NCBI GenBank assembly: GCA_014155875.1
Contig: JACEFZ010014612.1
Location: forward strand, 5,001-69,000
DNA from: Cepaea nemoralis
Taxonomy: Eukaryota > Mollusca > Gastropoda > Stylommatophora > Helicidae
Reading direction: 5' to 3'
DNA length: 64,000 nt
A program made the position numbers and the translations under genes. Of this stretch, positions 1 through 12,683 are shown one piece after another. Each line of letters starts with the position of its first letter. The stretch's first letter is position 1. The notes under the pieces are model-generated. The model saw nothing but the letters and a program-made list of their open reading frames with translations, did no database searches and was not told the DNA's origin.

Positions 1-3000
1 ATAAATAGACAAGATAAAGGATATGATTTTGCACGTTTTTGTCTAGAGGTCTCTCAAATGAGATAGATAATCATTCCCGCCTAGCCCTTTTGGAGAACCA
101 TTTTTCCTTTGGCTCTGAACCCCCACTGTGAGACTACCAAGTATCTACACAGAAATTTATAAAAGAAGAAAAAAGTTCCCTCAAGGCCAAAAGGAGATCT
201 GAACTATTCGCCACATGTAACAACTGAGGATCTACTTCACTCATCATAGTGTTGTCAGTGTGCTGTTCGTCCGTCACATTAGATCTTCCCTTATTTATTT
301 TGTGTCAAAAGTGACCTATATCAGTTGTCCAATTATATCTTAGGACTTTAGGTTTCAATATTAGCAAACAAACTCAACAATAACTGTACATAACATCTGT
401 TGAACAAGACATCTACATGACAGGTTCTTGACAAGAGTGGGACATACATTTACATAGAATTGTTTACACCACAATTGTACAAGACATACATCATGAGAGA
501 TACTTGACAACATCTATACAGGACTTTTCACAATATCTGTAACCAACCACAGTAACTTAAGACATCCATCAGAGACAATACTTGACAGCAACTGTACAAG
601 ACATTCTCCTGAGACATGTACTTAAAACACTGGTTCATTAATTCAGTTTATTGAGCTGCCGGTGGGTCAGAGTGAAGACCAATGAGTACATCCGTTTGCC
701 ATGTCAACACTTCAAAAAAGTACATGCATAATGTACAAATATGCTGAACATGCATGCAGATAAACATGATACAACAACTCCTAATTACTCCACCAACCTA
801 TCAATAAACTCTCCTCCTCCTCTCTAATCTCTAACTACACCACTCATTTACATGTATCTATCATCAATTCTTGTCTCTTGGGAATTTTATAAAATCCTAT
901 CATGGGAAAATTAAGGGAGGAACTACTGTTCTGGATCAGTTTGCATCCTGTTATCATCAGCAATTGATGTTGGAAAAGCTCCAGGTAGCAGACTTCCTAT
1001 AATAAGTTCCATGGCAGATTCATTCCTCTTGAGAACAGAATTTGGGATGATGATACGGTACTGTCTCTCACTGTTGACCAGACTGCTGGTGAAAGCTGAC
1101 ACTGGGGTACTTCGGGTGGTTGAGGATAGCACTCTCCTGACATTGGGAGATGTATACTCGGTACATGTAGAACATGACTTGTCGAAGAGACCCAGAGATC
1201 TGAACACCATCCAATATATTGCAGCATTCTCACCCAGCCAGTCCAACCTCACCTACTCTTCAAGTCACATTTCAAATGTCACTGTGTGAGCACCAGGCTG
1301 GTTATTCTCCAAGTTAAGTCTCAGATGAACAATCATTGCAAGCTACTTCACCAGGTTCATGTGAATGTTGTTATTAACCAGAGACTTGATTTCTATTTTC
1401 TCAGATGACATAATTCAGGATCACTGTCATTGATTCCTATAATCCTATAATCACATTAATGTAATGCTTCAGAACTGTTTTTCTCCCATTGACATTCAGC
1501 TGGTGAGAGCTGAGATAAAATTCTCCAGGAAATTCCTAGTGTTTTGGGATTCTAGGAGAATAATAAGTGGTCCATTGGGGCACAGGTTTTACATTCCATG
1601 AGCCTGACCGAAACAAACTGTAGACAGGGGTCTTTCTGTTGTCTTGGGCCACGGTATATCATGAAGATAAAGGCTGGCAACTCAGTCTGTGTTCTCCTGT
1701 GATTATCCCATGGTTTACTTATAGGGAGTTGGTTCTGGATTCTGGGACTTCTGGTTAGTTGTCCCAGATGATATATGAAAGCCTCTCCACCATCCTTTTT
1801 GTTCTCTGTTGATATACAAAATGGCACAACATCTCTTTACATTTGTTAAAAGATAATGTTATCATACATCAACATACACAGATTGGAGATGGGGAGGTTC
1901 AGGGTGGGTGTTGTCCAAGCACACCTCTCCTTGTTGATAATGAAGTGTATTTCACTGATGTACTGTGGGTGATATGTTTTATTATTCACCTCTATCTGTG
2001 GTAATCACAAGCCTATATCCTGAGACAGGGGTAGCCTACACAATTACAAGCATTTTAAGGCAAGCAGCATGAGCAAGCATTGTGACATAGCAACATGAGA
2101 CAGGCATTGTGAATCAGACTTGGCTCACAAGTACATCATACTATCACCATCATCATGTGTTCTTCCCCCACTGAGTAATGTCCATATCTACTACAGTAGG
2201 TAAAAGAAGCCAAATTGCATGAGCAATTGTTCACATATGCACCAAAGCACATATGGGAAAAACATGTTTAGTCCTTGTAAATTTGCATGAGCCATACATT
2301 ATATTCAGCCGACTAAGACACAGGTTCACACACCTATTGTCCGTTTAGGAACTAGTTTATATGAACCAACCAACAGTAGAGGTACCAGTGTAATACTTCA
2401 GAGAGAAAGTATATTAATTCTCTGGAGCGTAATTTAGCCACCAGGCATCACATGAACTTTGCAATTCTGGCGTGCCATACACACCCTGCTTACATATGGA
2501 TATTGAAGCATCTTTCTTTCTACTAGATGTGAGAGGCTACTTATCAAATCACCAGCTCACTCACTCCAACATTCTCAGCATTTACAAAGGAACTTGTACA
2601 TGTTTACATCACACATTCCAATTCAGGCTGCCAAATGTGAACGTGCAAGAGCAGTGTACAGTCTGGTTAGAATGAGTTATGCTAGGCATTTAGGAATGCA
2701 CAAATGGTTTGCGAATTTGCATTGAGTGTAATTTACAATCATCAAGCATACGCAACCAGTCACAACAGAGGAATGATATGCACTTGGAGTATTACAGCGT
2801 GAAAGACCTGACAGGTTGAAGATGCAGTGTTCAGAATACTGGCACACAGAAGTTCTGTTTTCACTTTCACATTTTCTTCATAAAATACTCTTATATTCTT
2901 CTCTTTCGTTCACTAGGCATAAATACAACATTTAAGTATGTTTTAATGTGGTACCTGTTATCCAGAGAACAATATTTTTACGGAATCTTTAGGGCATTTT

Positions 3001-3107
3001 TGCGTTTCCACATCACAGATAGCGACTGCTCCCGGTGGAATCCCGCCTCAACTAATAGATATTCATATGTGGCCCAGTGAATAGCGTGAGCTGTCATGTA
3101 TTAGCCA
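1..3107. other. Unassigned region, no recognised gene
   Basis: I recognise no protein family, RNA gene or transposon end here. Two minus-strand open stretches, 923-1252 (109 codons) and 1552-1827 (91 codons), have varied amino-acid composition and could be exons or old exon remnants, but neither resembles a family I know and neither has convincing paired splice sites. The rest is AT-rich sequence without long frames. Confidence 0.5.
365..640. repeat. Weak imperfect tandem repeat
   Basis: Phrases of the type TGTACAAGACAT followed about 20-30 bases later by TACTTGACA recur about four times with irregular spacing (roughly 50-85 bp). This looks like a decayed minisatellite. The units are too diverged to set a period with certainty. 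Confidence 0.35.
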
Positions 3108-3197
3108 ATGGAAAGGCGAGCGCATAAAGGAAAACTGTTGAGGCCTGGAGTTATTGTGTACCCACCCCGTCATATGGTGCTGTTTCCTTCAGGGAGT

Positions 3198-4777
3198 CTA
3201 CCAGTCGTCGTTCCACCTGTGGTGCCTCCTCCTACCCCGTCTTGGGTTGTCTTCGAACCTTCCCGTTCGTCTGTCGTCTCGATGGTTCGATCTTGGCGTG
3301 GAGCGATTCGCAAATGCCCTACTGAATTGCTCTTGGTCTGGGTAGCCGTTCTCATCCAGTTCGATTTCAATTTCTTCTTCTTGTGCTTCGTCTTCTGTTT
3401 GGATCTTTGCATCTTCTGGTTCTTTCTGTGATTTGAGTAGTTCTATCTGGTCTCTTTCTTCCTGGATTTGTTTCAGCGTTTCTTCTGTTTTTGCTCTTTC
3501 TTCTTGAATTCTCGATAGAGTTTCGTCTGTTTCAGCTTTTATGGCGGCCATTCGAGCGACATCCTGCTCTATCTTCTGCTGGACTTGCTTCAGTTCGTCC
3601 AGTATGCGCTGAACTACCGTTATCTGGGTTTCTTGCGTCTTGTCTTTATCTTCCTCCATGCTTTTGAACTGTGTTCTCAGGTCCTTCAGTTGGCCTTCCA
3701 GTTGTGCTTTGTCGCTTTTGGATAGTCGGTTGGTTGCCTCGTACTGCCTCCTGGCCTCCTTATATGGCAAGTTAGACTTGATGGCGATTTTCATAGCTTC
3801 TTTGCTGTCTTGATGGCAGGGGCAGCCGAGGTACCTGGCGCCGTGGTTGCCGAGGCAGTTGGCGCACTTTCTTTTGGTGTTCGGCCTCCTGAAGTCCGAG
3901 TCGTTCTTGGCATGCTGGCACTGACTATATTGATGGGGACCAGAGCAGTACCTACATACCTCCACATCACTCTTGCAGGTGGCACGGGTGTGCCAAAACT
4001 CTGGCACTTGGAACACTGCAGCACTCTCGGTATGTAGGGCTCTGGTACTTGGTCTTTCATGTCCCATGTAATGTATTGAGGGATCAGTCGGCCCTCCGAT
4101 GTTACGACGACAACTGTGGAGGGTATGTTGTTTTTCCCGATGATCCGCTCAGCACTGGTGATCTTGGTCTTGCGGTTCTCCCTTGTTAGCATCTCCCTGA
4201 TCTGGTCGTTGGTGAGATGGGTCTTGACTCGTTTGATGACCCATCTTTTGATCGAGTTGTGCCGGGCGGCTTCCAGTAGTATGCCGTGGTTAAGCTGGAT
4301 GACGGCTTTCTCTTCTTGTGATATTTGCTGTAGAAGTGCTGAGGTCTTTGGTTTTTTGTTAATGGTGACCACTATTCCATCCGATGTCTTGCTCAGCTGG
4401 CCGATGCTGTTTCTTCCCAGCTCGTTTTCCAACAGACTGATTATCTTGTCTGTTGGTAGCGCCGTCAGTTTAGCTTCTCCCACGCTTGTCTGCTTCAGTA
4501 GTATTTTGCCGGTGAAGTCTATAGTAGTAGTTGTTTCCTCCTGTGTGGAGGTCTCTGGTATATTGGGCTGCATCTCCTTGGTGTTGATAGTTTCCCGGCT
4601 GCTGCTGGCTGTAGTTATGGTTTCTGCGACGGGAACGGTTTCAGCTGATGTCGGTGCAGGACTGCTGCTGTTTGAAGAAACGAGCACAGCAGTCGCAGCA
4701 TTCTTCTTCGCCTCTCCCTTCTTCTTCCCGGCTGCATAGAGCGCATGTCTCTGCGCGGCACTTTTAACGCGAGGCAT
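3198..4777 (-). pseudogene. Frameshifted LINE ORF1 (gag-like, zinc knuckles)
   Basis: This is the nucleic-acid-binding first ORF of a Jockey/I-type non-LTR retrotransposon. The frame starts at 4777 (MPRVKSAAQRHALYAAGKKK, very basic) and reaches the first zinc knuckle (CSKCQSFG). It shifts frame near 3990, and the next frame supplies the rest of three CCHC-type knuckles (CRYCSGPHQYSQC, CANCLGNHGARYLGC) and the family's typical post-knuckle helix with YKEARR. A long glutamate/lysine-rich coiled coil and an Arg/His/Trp-rich tail follow, ending at 3198. Seen: two overlapping frames, knuckles split by the shift. Known: I and Jockey ORF1 proteins carry this triple knuckle. Inferred: a dead copy or one sequence error. 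No ORF2 follows downstream (below 3198), so the element is 3' truncated or rearranged. Confidence 0.85.
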
Positions 4778-6069
4778 CCTCTGCGTTAACCGATAAAGCG
4801 ACTTGATCTCGATAGCGCGTCGAGTCGACTGAGGCGCTGTCGACTTTTAAGTTACCCGAAATGACGTGCTTTACTGTAAGACTAGTTTGTTAGCGTGAAT
4901 TCACTATATTTTCGCCAAAACATCAAAGAAATGTCGCCGCTTTCGATGATTTAAGTTGCTTTTGGACCTACCAAAGACATAATCCTTGGGTGGGGGTAAA
5001 TATAAGACGGCAGGAAAAATTTCATAACGATGCAACAGACAGTTTTCAAAATAATTGATCGTGAATGACGACATTAATTTCTGGACAGATTATAGCATCT
5101 TGACTGTCTTTTTCTCTTTACTGCTCATGGATCATTTCTGGTCGCTGACGGGTGTTTCCTCTTTTAGCCATTATGAACTTTGTTGTTGTTTGACGGCTAG
5201 TGTAACTGTAAATACAATCAGTGCTACAAAGAAGGTTCAGAACATAAAAACACCACTGCTATATCATTTTCTACATCTATAGGCAAAAGAAACAATAGTT
5301 TTGTTCTGTTCTTCAGAGAACTGCCGATCAAAATAGTAGCGGAGTTCTCTGTTACAAGAGTAATGTGTATAATAAATACAGAACGTAGAACAGCGGTGGT
5401 TCTAGCTGTGGTTAAAAACTGTTTGATCTTTACAGGAAACACAATGCGACAATTCACAAGCACCTCTCGGCGGTCAGGTAAACAGTATGTGGCTGGCGAT
5501 TCGTACAAAAGCCATATGTGAAGATGACCCTGTAAGTTACTCAAAATCGACAAGATTGACTGGGGTATCAGAGTTACTTATAAACGGGTTTAACCATTCT
5601 TACAAATGTAATCCAACACATGTCAGAAACGGCCAATGCGAAGACACCGACTACATTATTATTAAATTAATATTTAACGATTATACTTGTAATATTGATG
5701 ACATCGAAGAAGAAAATGACATTTCTTAGACAAAAGGTAACTAATTCAATTAGACTATACCTATATCATTTAAACTGTCAGATTGTATGTAAGTTGAAGC
5801 ATGTAAATTACATTGGTGTGCTTCTCCACAGTTTCACCAAGACAGCAACGATTTTTAATATGTCGAATAACGACTGGAGGTTGAAAGTTAAAGTTTGTAT
5901 CGCCCATTATTTCTTGCTATCGGAACAACACAATGTGATGGCACTAACATAACAGGTCGTGGCCCTGTAAGGCTGTTACCCTCCCATTTACGGTTCATCT
6001 GCCTGAAGCCGTTGGCACTATGTAGGATGTCGGGTTTAATGAGTGCAGCCCAATATCCCTGGTATGTCA
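4778..6069. other. No recognised gene (LINE 5' flank and spacer)
   Basis: The first ~100 bases beside the ORF1 start are CG-rich (GTCGAC, CGCGTCGAGTCGAC) and may be the 5' leader of that LINE. The remainder is AT-rich with only short frames, for example 5487-5729 plus (80 codons), which I do not recognise. Confidence 0.5.
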
Positions 6070-6693
6070 TGATAACCGATATTTAGGGCGTCATATCGCT
6101 CCCTATTTATATCATCTCTGATATTTCTCATTATGTTTTTGGCGTATAGGTTAAACAAATAGGGGGACAGCACACATCCCTGACGGACCCCTTGCTTGAT
6201 GTCAAACCAATCTGATGTCTCGCCATCTACTCTAACCGCTTCTCTTGGTCTAGATAGAGCATTTTTATAAGTTGTATTACATGTGATGGAAAGCCCATAT
6301 TCCTCATGACTTTACAAAGTTTCTGATGCTGTACACAGTCAAATGCCTTTGAATAATCCACAAAATAGGAGAATATGTTTACATTAAATTCTCTGCACTT
6401 CTCTAGTTTCAAACGTATTTTGAGTATGTGATCTCTTGTTCCTTTTCCTTGTCTAAATCCAGCTTGAACCACGTTAATTTCTTCTTCCAATTTTGTTACG
6501 ATACCCATTACTATTTTAGTAGAATTTTACTTGCATGACAAATCAGGGCAACAGTTCTATAGCTGGTGCATAATTTCAGGTTGCCCTTTTTTGGTATTGG
6601 AATGAAGATAGTTCTCTTCCAATCTCTTTATACTACATGCCAATATCTTTTTACATAATGCGTGATAAATTTGTATGCTTTCTTCTCCTACTA

Positions 6694-6711
6694 CCCCCCC
6701 CCCCCCCCCCC
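6694..6711. repeat. Poly(C) run, 18 nt
   Basis: Eighteen consecutive C residues lie inside the LINE remnant, between RT blocks. Such a run is liable to length error in assemblies. Confidence 0.9.
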
Positions 6712-6825
6712 GCTTTAATTAGTTCAGCTGGTATCTCATCACTTCCAGGTGAATTAACATTCTTCAGGTTACTTATTGCCCATGCAATTTCATCTAATGA
6801 GGGTTAAAGTTCTGTCTCTGCTATC

Positions 6826-7114
<289 letters not shown>

Positions 7115-7654
7115 GCTATCAAGGATTCATGTATCTCATTCATATCCTCACTGTCCTTCATATGAAACATTCCACTGCAGTATTCCTGCCATCTTTCTAG
7201 AATGTGTCGAAATTCTGTTAAGGTATTTCCCAACTTGTCACAGATAACATTCAATTGAGGTCGAACATTTCTCGTCAATAGCTTCATGTCTTTCAACATG
7301 TCGTAATCTCTTCCAGTCTTATTATATAGCGCTATTCTGGTACAGTAATTTTGTATATATTAGTTTTTGTCCTTTCTTGTGTTTTTTCTTATTTCTCGAG
7401 TTAAAGATGTATACTTCATCCTGCTGTTATCCTATTCACCTCCTTTCTGTTTTAGTTCCATTCGTTGTTTTATTAATTCTAATGTGTATGATGTAATCCA
7501 TGGCTTATGTCGCTTTTTCTTGGTCGGAATTAAATCTTTGGCTGCAGTTATCAAGCTATCTCTAGCTTGTACTGCCAATTCATCAGGTGTTAATTCCTCC
7601 TTTATAGAATGTCAAGACCCCAAAACGATTCTTCACTTCTACATTGTATTTTGT

Positions 7655-7845
7655 TGTTGTTGTTGTTGCGTATCCCTTACAGGACGTTGCAGTCAACACT
7701 AGCATTTTTCAGCTGCTGTTGATGTACTAGGCAAGTGTTACGTTCAGTAGTTTGCCATTGCTTTCTAAACGACCGGCTCCTATACCAGCACGTTATAACA
7801 CAACGCGAAACGGTCTGCTGCACAAATCGGTCGCAGCAGCTTTGA
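7655..7845 (+). mobile_element. SINE-like repeat copy 1 (family S1)
   Basis: It carries the family core CCTTACAGGACGTTGCAGTC, then AGCATTTTTCAGCTGCTGTT, GTTTGCCATTGCTTTCT and CGACCGGCTC, as in the copies near 54.9, 58.2 and 59.0/60.6 kb. It interrupts the endonuclease/linker region of the RTE-like LINE. The right part has diverged and its exact end is uncertain. Confidence 0.65.
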
Positions 7846-8425
7846 ACATCTGGTATTTTTGTGAGATCAAAATGAAGTGGCCTTGGTCCTCGGGTAAATT
7901 TTTGTTTAATTTTGCTTTCACATCTGTTTCCAATAACTAATGATCTGTATCAAAGTCTGCACTTCGTATGGTTTTTGCCGATGTTACCATCTTCTTTGTA
8001 TTAAAATATAATCCATCTGGACTTTGGTGGTTCTGTCCGGGGACTTCCACGTGTTATTTAAAAAGTGTGTTGGCTATCGTTAACTCATCTTCTGTGCAAA
8101 ATGCAATTAATTTGTCACCTGTATCATTTCTTTTTACCAATATAAATTTTCCTCTTTCAGTACCCACTTTCGTATTAATTTTTCCCATTATTATTGCTAT
8201 GTCATTATTACCAATTTTGTGTAACGTGACCTTCAGTATGCTTTAAATTCTTCAATTTCTTCTTCCTCTGCTGTTAAAGTAGGTGCATAAATCTGTATGA
8301 GAGTTGTGTTTTTTGGAATGCCATTAAGTCTGCCAGTGAGGATTCTATCACTAACCGGGTTATACCCAATTAAACCGTTTGCAGTTATTTTATCTAAACG
8401 AAATGCCACTCATAATAACAATAAT

Positions 8426-9886
8426 TCATAAAATGTGAATATTTAACCTCTCAATCTCATCACATACTATCTTAAGATTTCTCTCTTACAGAATTCTCAT
8501 ACACCAAGGTCCTAGTCTCACTCTCCTTCTTAGTCTGACACATGGGATTTCTTAGTAACACAGTCCTGGAATATCTCCGTAATCACGATTACTAGTATTG
8601 GCCCCTGTGTCACACTCTTTCCGGGTGTTATCTGATCTGTCTGGCATGGGGGTCTCACCACCAGATCTCTTCCTTATTCGGTTTATATCATGGCGGTTAA
8701 GAATTCTTTGCAAGTTTTGAAGAAGGTAGTTTGCCATTGCTTTTCTTCTGGGCAGTGACTGTACTGGTCGATGGCCATAGCCACTGTCTCAACTGATGCG
8801 ATCATTTGCTTATCGCTGCAGAGTGCTGACCATAACCAAAAACAATCTGTCGTCTGCTCTCTCACTCCATCCACCACCTGCTTCCATGGCTTAACGTTAC
8901 CCTGATGGGTGGGGGGTGCTAAACGGGTACTCCACCTTGCCCAACGGTGTCTCGTAAACTAACGGAGGAAATGAGGCGTCTTACATCAAATTTGATAAAG
9001 GATTCCCCTACTCTGCTAAACGGATATTAAGCTACTGATCATCTTTGTGAAACATTTCTATGGCAGCCTATTGTTTCCAATTTATAAGATATTTGTTTTA
9101 AAATCGGTTTTTCTCATCAAGTTGTGGATTTGCAAGCACCTTTATCATGTTTGCACTCACACTACTGCAAGAGCTGTGAAAACCCATTGCAGGTGATTCT
9201 CCTCCTGGAACATTAAGCATTCTTTTCGCACATTGTCAAAGAACATTTCGAGCCAAAATAGGCCTTATCAGCCATCTTATAACTCACGACTCCATACTTT
9301 CAACCCCACTGGATGAACTGAATGGTCATCATCATTCTTGATGGACAAACAACAACAACATCTTACTAACTCTTTGCATAGCGATTCTTATCAATACCAT
9401 TGTCATGTGTCTCTTTATTCTTGTCAGTGTGTTGCTGGTGATGTCTAGGGCAGTATCTTGATGACTGTATTTTCTGCAGACAGTTACTGTTGCAACCCAA
9501 CCTCACAACGACAGTTTTACTTGAGACGACAACGTACGACGCCGAACTCACGGCCGCAGCCAAACGTAATATTTTATCTTCAAGAAACACATAAATGGAG
9601 ATGTCGCCATCATTTTATGGGGACCATTACTTTACCTTTACATGTAGCCCATCTGTCACACAAACCGTTGAACGCTGACATGTTGCCATTGCTAGGGCCA
9701 TTCTACATATAACTTCCTTAATACATCTTCCATCTGTTGTTAAAGTACCTAATCAAACCCTTAAAAACATTGACTTATTTTTAGAGTGGTTTCTTGGTCT
9801 TTTTTCACAGTGGTTTCATTCACTAACCATCATAGTCCAGATAAAGTCGCTCCTGATTCCTTTCTCAAAATTGACTGTGACGTATG
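8426..9886. other. No recognised gene
   Basis: No family is recognised. A stretch near 8728 contains GTAGTTTGCCATTGCTTT, shared with the S1 SINE-like family, but the surrounding bases do not match it. Other frames are short and unconvincing. Confidence 0.45.
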
Positions 9887-9964
9887 AATGAATCAATCAA
9901 TCAATCATGTGCCATGCCGGAAAGCGTGGGCTGTCATGACTCGCCATTTCACTCGATCACCAGT
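9887..9964 (-). mobile_element. Tiny RTE-like LINE 3' end (about 75 bp)
   Basis: On the minus strand this matches the last ~60 bp of the RTE-like LINE frame seen at 12.7, 47.2 and 49.7 kb (GGTGATCGAGTGAAATGGCG to CATGGCACATGATTGATTG) with a (TTGA)n tail. It is an extreme 5' truncation. Confidence 0.75.
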
Positions 9965-10285
9965 GTATGAATAGCAGCGGCTTATTTAAAATGACTTTAG
10001 GAAAACATTCTTTTGCATGTGATTTTGTTTGTAGTCTAGAAATGTCGGTCGGCAAGCTAGCTACTGCAGAAACGTGGCTTCTGATTATGTCTATAGTCAC
10101 AGTTAATACACATAATTATACGTTACTTCATGTGGTTATGTCTGTTTTAAATGTAAGGACGCATCAAGGCACTTAGGATATATGGTACTAACGGCATATG
10201 TGTATAGACCAAATAATAAATGATGGTTCATGTGGTTAATATCATGCCTGCCGAATTTACTTCACAGGACATTTCACGTTACCCC
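9965..10285. other. No recognised gene
   Basis: A short plus-strand frame at 9967-10176 (69 codons) is unrecognised. Nothing else is visible. Confidence 0.4.
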
Positions 10286-10289
10286 AATT

Positions 10290-10530
10290 TAGCTGGCGAA
10301 GTACTTGCAGTAATTCACCCTTAGATCAGGGGTGTACTTCCTACAGTTCATAATTATCCTAAAGGGGTACTTTGTGTTAATCTCCGAAATTCCCGGGGTG
10401 TACTATCTGTAAATTTACACTTATTTTGGAGGTATCCTTCCTGTAACTCACTCTTAGATCAGAGCTCTACTTCCTGTAATTCACTCGTAGATAAGAGTTG
10501 TACTTCCTGTAATTCAGTGGTTGTGTAAAT
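10290..10530. repeat. Imperfect ~41-bp tandem repeat
   Basis: The phrase TACTTCCTGTAATTCACTC followed by AGATCAGAG recurs about five times with decayed copies between. The last units are the best preserved. Confidence 0.55.
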
Positions 10531-11372
10531 TGAGTGTTTGTGTAAATAATGTATGTACGGATGAATGTGTGTATGTATGTAGGCGTCACAACACAAGCCA
10601 CCATCTGATATGGTGATTGAAGTTCATGCATCACTCCCTCTGGAATAATCCATCGAATGGTATGCACTGTCAGTATAAGATAATTTAATATAGATATTAA
10701 CATCCTATATTTCTTTAAATTGAGTTAAGGTGACTAGCTTTTCCTTATGTATATATTGTCTGCCATCTTTACATATTCTTGGTATAGAAAATTCCCGCTT
10801 TGGCTTTCTTTACTGTATTTGACAGCGCTAAGTATGCGTGACGCCACAGTTGCTTTCTGAATGTAACAAGAACGATCACTTTTCAGCTGTTAATTTGATG
10901 GTGATGCTTGCGTTCCATGCTTCCTAGATATTACCCTTTTTATGGAGGATCTACAAGTGTTGCATTACGATTTCTGCTCTGTGTAAACGGTAAGAATCTT
11001 GTCTATAATAAGAGTCGTATGCGGTCGGAAAGGTCGAAATTCTTTTACCCGTGAACGAAAGACAAATTGAAAGAGTAGCTGTGTCAATTATGCCTAATAG
11101 GTCAACCGTTTGTTAGGCCGGATTGGAAAATTGCTAGAAATCTTGCAGTATTTTGTTCAACATGATTTATTTAGCTCTTTTGAATCCTTAGCTTGTAGGA
11201 GATAGACAATCGTGAGAATTCACGTGGAATGTAACTCCTAGGGCGAATAGACATCGTTTTACTCCATTTTAGTGAAGTTTAGTGACATTTCATCTTTTCA
11301 TCATGTGGTGGTGCCAAGACCCCGAGCTTTCCATATGCTCTGCTTCAATGAGTTGCGCTGGTCTCTACGATT
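10531..11372. other. No gene seen; left flank of the LTR nest
   Basis: The sequence is AT-rich with no recognised frame. It ends at 11372, the left breakpoint inferred for the inversion of the outer 3' LTR. Confidence 0.45.
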
Positions 11373-12263
11373 TCCATGTCGGCTGTACCAGAAGTTTAGG
11401 CTGGAGACTCTCACAACTGTTTATCCTTTACAGGGTCCTTCCTTTTTTGAAAGTAGGAACAGAGCTGAAGGTCTCGACAGGGCTATACGCAGAAAGTATG
11501 TTGAAGACGAGGCCATGTCAAGCTTTAGGCCATGCCAGGTCTAAGGGTGTGATCTCTACCAGATAGAGCCACAGCTAGCCCGAAAGAATGACCATCAGTC
11601 TTTCCAACACCTCGCCAGTCATCTCGATACGCTAAGATCGAGTCAGTTTGTATTCTGGACTGAACCCAACCTAAATATCAGACCCACCCATCCTTGTCTG
11701 AGACAGTGAAGGATACCTACCCAATTCCCGCTCAGGAACTATTTCCTTGTGTAAGAACTTTCACTTAGCATTGTGACCAGGGATCACAGGACATTTTCCC
11801 ACGAACATTAGTCTGGTTCCACGGAGAACTGTTGTTAGCCAAACGTACCGGGAGGGAAAGCAAGGAGGACTTCTGATTTGGTGAGCGATATGTGGACAGA
11901 ACGGACCTTGACTACAGCTTGGTCTATGATGTAAAGCCATGATGCTCTGTGTCTGAAATGAACTCTGTGTCCCGGTTTTGTCTGTTTAGAACTATCTGTT
12001 TTAACTGCCTTAATGTTTTCCTGTGCTGTCCTTTATTAGGTTCATAAATCACGTTTTAGTTTATTCCAACGATCACCGTGTTATCTATGGATCAGCCAGA
12101 AAGATACATCAGGGAATAGGTCCCAAGGTCGTAAGAGAGAGTGACAGTGAGTCCGGGGAACGGAGGAGGGTTGGCAAGCAAAGACCTATCCCAGCCAGGG
12201 CGAAAGAATAATTTTGAAATATTGTTACATAGTTATTTGGGACCCTCCACGTAGCTTGTTACA
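11373..12263 (+). mobile_element. Outer element 3' LTR, terminal part, inverted
   Basis: About 890 bp match, in opposite orientation, the interior-proximal part of the full LTR (36986-37878) with about three substitutions and one 2-bp indel by eye. It ends GTAGCTTGTTACA at 12263, the LTR terminus. The next five bases, GTGGA, are the reverse complement of TCCAC, which abuts the other LTR at 39121. So this is the missing half of the outer 3' LTR together with its flanking duplication, turned around. The open frame at 12023-12211 inside it is repeated in the other LTR (37038-37226) and is not a gene. Confidence 0.85.
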
Positions 12264-12268
12264 GTGGA
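12264..12268. repeat. Outer element TSD copy (inverted TCCAC)
   Basis: GTGGA directly follows the LTR terminus. Its complement TCCAC occurs at 39121-39125 beside the opposite LTR end. Confidence 0.75.
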
Positions 12269-12683
12269 TGTCTGCAGAAAAGGAATCAAGTTCAACAGGA
12301 ATTTCAATCCCTTGGTTTGACACCCTTTGTTTTAAACTGAATGACGCATATCATTCCCGGCTTTCTGGTTGATAAGTAATGTTTCTTAACCTCGCACCTT
12401 GATAATCAATGCGACGAAATGTATTGTAGAGATAGAGATATTTTCAATTCATGCTTTCAAACATGCACAGGTAATGGCTGGGTGAAGCTAGTTCACCAAA
12501 GAATATATCAACAACCAAGGAGATCCTTAAAAAAAACGAAAAGAAACGGTGAATACGTCCAGATATACCCAGATTTATTTCCCCATTCACCCATTTCACA
12601 ACAAACCCACTCTTAATACATTCAGATCTATATGATCAGACATACGAAAATATAGTCTGCCCCAACATGACATCATTCTCTTC
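12269..12683. other. Inverted pre-insertion flank, no gene
   Basis: This carries no LTR homology. Because it travels with the inverted LTR end and TSD, it should be original host flank of the outer element, now inverted. No coding signal is seen. Confidence 0.55.
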
